A stretch of 64,000 nucleotides of DNA from Sulfobacillus thermosulfidooxidans DSM 9293 (GTDB lineage: Bacteria > Bacillota > Sulfobacillia > Sulfobacillales > Sulfobacillaceae), in assembly GCF_900176145.1 (NCBI RefSeq), contig NZ_FWWY01000001.1, positions 2,787,444 to 2,851,443 of the forward strand, written 5' to 3'. The number at the start of each line of letters is the position of its first letter. Positions within the stretch are counted from its first letter, which is position 1. Below the pieces are notes generated by a model. The model saw only the letters and a program-made list of their open reading frames with translations. It was not told the DNA's origin and did no database searches. The position numbers were made by a program, and so were the translations under genes. Positions 61,799 through 64,000 of the stretch are shown here, in pieces.

Positions 61799-63397
61799 CT
61801 ATTTTGAAGGCCGGAGCTGGTGTTCATTAATTGCGGGAACTGCATGGGAAATCCATAGGACATAATTGACGGAATCAAGTAAGGCTAGCCACGAAGCTTC
61901 CAGAATGTTGCGGGATACCCCAACAGTTTGGACGGTTTCGTCCCGAAATTCTGAGCGAATCCAAACTCTTACCAACGCTCTTGTGCCATCCCGTCCGTCG
62001 AGAACTCGCACTTTATAATCTTTTAATCGCAACCCTTCGATAACAGGATAAATTTGTGTCAGGGCGCGCCTTAAAGCGGCATCAAGAGCGTGAACAGGAC
62101 CATCGCCTTCGCCAACTTCAACGAAGTGATCCTCACCCACTACGATGCGAACCGTAGCTTCGGCAATGGTTCGTTGATCGTGGGTGACAGAAGCGTGGAA
62201 ACGATCTACGTCAAAATATACGGGCACATGGCCTAAAGACCGTTCCACCAAGAGTTTCATGGAAGATGGAGCATCCTCATATTGATATCCGCGTGCTTCC
62301 ATGCGTTTCACTGTTTGCACCAATTCTTTGACGGTTTCCGATGAGGCGTCAAGATTTTGAAAATGATAGAGTAAATTTGAGCGGCCTGCTAATTCGGAAA
62401 CCAAAATGCGGCGTGTCTGTCCTACCTGTTCGGGACGAATATGCTCATAGGCTTCGGGATATTTTCGCACGGCACCAACATGCACTCCGGCTTTATGGGT
62501 AAAGGCATTATCGCCGACAAAGGGCGCCGAATCGTCCGGAATTAAGTTCGCAATTTCCGCCACCGTACGGGATAAGCGGGTAAGCTCCCGCAACATGGCT
62601 TCGTTGCCCGCCGATAATTTCATTTTGTACACTAAATTGGGCCAGATGGTGCAAAGATTCGCATTGCCACACCGTTCTCCATAACCATTGATGGTGCCCT
62701 GAACCATGCTGACTCCGGCTTGAACGGCGGCAAGCGAGTTGGCAACAGCTAATCCGCCGTCATTGTGGGCATGAATGCCTAATGGCACGGTCACCACATT
62801 GCGCGCTTGTCCTACAAACTCTCGAACTTGATCAGGCAAACTCCCGCCATTTGTATCGCACAGGACGATCCAATCTGCTCCGCCGTTCTCAGCGGCTTTG
62901 AGGACATCGAGCGCATAGGATAAATCTTCTTGGCAGCCATCGAAGAAATGCTCGGCATCAAAAATCACTTCGAGACCATGATTGCGCAGGAACTGTACGG
63001 ATTCTTCGACCATAGCCAGATTTTCTTCTAGGCTCAATCCTAAAATTTTCGTGGCTTGAAATACCGATGACTTTCCAAATAGTGTGGCCGCTGGGCATTC
63101 AGCGTCCAAAATAGCACGCAAATTCACATCGGAATCCACGAACACGCCTCGGCGCCTTGTGCTGCCAAAAGCCGTAATTTTTGCATGTTTGACATAACGG
63201 CCGGCACTTTTAAAGAAAGCGGTATCTTTGGGATTCGAAGCCGGCCATCCTCCCTCGATATAATCGAAACCAAATTCATCTAACAGCTTCGTAATTTGCA
63301 ATTTATCTTCAACCGAGAGGGAGATTCCCCGTCTTTGCGTCCCATCACGCAATGTGGTGTCATACAGTTGGATTGGATTTGACATCAATGATCCCAT
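61799..63397 (-). CDS. cimA: (R)-citramalate synthase
   Basis: Condenses pyruvate and acetyl-CoA to citramalate for isoleucine synthesis that bypasses threonine, 532 residues. HMGL-like TIM barrel with QLYDTTLRDGTQRRGISLSV at the N-terminus, metal His in VPLGIHAHNDGGLAVANSL near 212, and GERCGNANL near 245. The C-terminal LeuA regulatory domain from about 400 suggests feedback inhibition by isoleucine. The TQRRGISLS pattern is characteristic of CimA rather than LeuA. ATG at 63397 follows AAGGAAG. Confidence 0.92.
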   Translation of the reverse strand: MGSLMSNPIQLYDTTLRDGTQRRGISLSVEDKLQITKLLDEFGFDYIEGGWPASNPKDTAFFKSAGRYVKHAKITAFGSTRRRGVFVDSDVNLRAILDAECPAATLFGKSSVFQATKILGLSLEENLAMVEESVQFLRNHGLEVIFDAEHFFDGCQEDLSYALDVLKAAENGGADWIVLCDTNGGSLPDQVREFVGQARNVVTVPLGIHAHNDGGLAVANSLAAVQAGVSMVQGTINGYGERCGNANLCTIWPNLVYKMKLSAGNEAMLRELTRLSRTVAEIANLIPDDSAPFVGDNAFTHKAGVHVGAVRKYPEAYEHIRPEQVGQTRRILVSELAGRSNLLYHFQNLDASSETVKELVQTVKRMEARGYQYEDAPSSMKLLVERSLGHVPVYFDVDRFHASVTHDQRTIAEATVRIVVGEDHFVEVGEGDGPVHALDAALRRALTQIYPVIEGLRLKDYKVRVLDGRDGTRALVRVWIRSEFRDETVQTVGVSRNILEASWLALLDSVNYVLWISHAVPAINEHQLRPSK

Positions 63398-63679
63398 CAC
63401 TTCCTTAAGACCTTAAGATGTATAAGAAGTCAATAGTTCCTCGGGTATGACCAGCCAAAATATTCGGAGAGCATGATAAATAGGCGACGATGTGAATTTT
63501 GCTGGTTCCGTAAAGTGTAAATCATTTCTGAATCCTGATCAAAACATTTCTGAGTTTCTTGCTATAAGTCCTGTCCTTATATAGCGGTATAGTATACTAA
63601 CCGTATTAACAAATTAGCACTCATTTCGACAATTCAATGATACTGATGATGACATGATGACCATGGGAAGGTCGATAAG

Positions 63680-64000
63680 ATGGTTAATCTTTCGCAAAAA
63701 TCCCGGTTCCCTCACTGGATATTGTGGATAGTGACGGGGGCTGCTGTGCTATTAATTCCGGTGGCCTTTATGGCGGGATGGTTGGCGGATATGGGTCGAG
63801 TTCGCCCCGTGTTGACACAATTAAGCCAAGCTCAACAAGCTACGATGCGTCAAGCAAGTGCTATTCCAAAGGAACCGCCCAGTCAAGCTCCGGCGCATGT
63901 GGTGGCATCGTGGGGACTGTCTCAAGTTGTTCTTAAATGGTCACGGGTTCCAGGCGCCAGTGCTTATGTGGTTTACCGGGCAGTTGGGAATCACAGTGTT
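63680..64000 (+). CDS. membrane-anchored protein with fibronectin-III-like domain, 3' part outside window
   Basis: The first 107 codons of a gene that runs off the right edge. After ten polar residues comes a membrane helix (about 13-35, ILWIVTGAAVLLIPVAFMAG). A Gln/Ala-rich linker of about 45 residues follows, and then the start of what looks like a fibronectin type III domain (VVLKWSRVPGASAYVVYRA). GGGAAGG lies eight bases before ATG at 63680. It is probably an extracytoplasmic, surface or wall-associated protein. The function cannot be told from the visible part. Confidence 0.7.
   Translation, partial: MVNLSQKSRFPHWILWIVTGAAVLLIPVAFMAGWLADMGRVRPVLTQLSQAQQATMRQASAIPKEPPSQAPAHVVASWGLSQVVLKWSRVPGASAYVVYRAVGNHSV

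Noticed and set aside
63401-63679. Possible T-box leader of cimA
   Set aside because: No AGGGTGGNACCGCG-like antiterminator sequence; only short CTTAAG repeats next to the ribosome binding site.

Overview
The window looks like a chromosomal segment of an acidophilic, Gram-positive, mixotrophic Firmicute, most likely Sulfobacillus or a close relative. This is inference from gene content, not a database match. The Gram-positive signs are a PrsA foldase, an LCP cell-wall ligase, an L,D-transpeptidase, two SigH-type sigma factors and strong AGGAGG ribosome binding sites with frequent GTG and TTG starts. The acidophile signs are a sulfocyanin-type blue copper protein, heme A synthase, and phosphoribulokinase beside class II aldolase. 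I saw no rRNA or tRNA gene, no CRISPR array, no intact insertion sequence and no prophage.

Layout. 1-7.6 kb: DMT permease (cut by the left edge), acetoacetyl-CoA synthetase, a YecD-like isochorismatase-fold protein, heme A synthase, a SigH-like sigma factor and an ACT-domain malic enzyme. 7.6-11.4 kb: a minus-strand set with a Ppx/GppA phosphatase, two divergent thymidylate-kinase-like proteins and an HD protein. 11.5-18.7 kb: small membrane proteins, a minimal GntR-type regulator, an ECF sigma factor, a WrbA-like flavoprotein, an HtrA-type protease, an FAD oxidoreductase, a second SigH-like factor and an FAH-family hydrolase. 18.8-26.7 kb: purT under a ZTP riboswitch, aldolase plus phosphoribulokinase, two methyltransferases, a SHOCT protein and an L,D-transpeptidase. 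27.3-29.7 kb: a one-helix microprotein, a b6-type cytochrome, its membrane partner and a dUTPase. 30.5-39.9 kb: acetyl-CoA synthetase with an acetate transporter, oxidoreductases, a glycosyltransferase, a NUDIX protein, a gluconokinase-like kinase, a thioredoxin-like protein and acylphosphatase.

40-44 kb is the most unusual part. It holds a structured 5' leader RNA, a PucR-type HTH-only regulator overlapped by a small zinc-ribbon gene, a 52-residue membrane protein behind paired inverted repeats, a sulfocyanin linked to a DUF2250-type winged-helix gene and a TusA-like gene, and a sulfocyanin-like lipoprotein that has lost its copper ligands. 44-64 kb: LCP ligase, PrsA, fructosamine-kinase family protein, three-subunit proton-translocating transhydrogenase, the methylcitrate operon prpC-prpD-prpB, GH31 glucosidase, a CysQ-like phosphatase, MurQ, two ABC ATPases, citramalate synthase, and the start of a membrane-anchored protein cut by the right edge.

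Together the genes describe small-organic-acid use (acetate, acetoacetate, propionate), NADPH balancing by malic enzyme and transhydrogenase, probable Calvin-cycle capacity, and respiration with heme-A oxidases and blue copper carriers. Most convergent pairs are separated by shared hairpin terminators that often overlap the stop codons. Starts were refined from ribosome binding sites and often differ from the longest reading frame.
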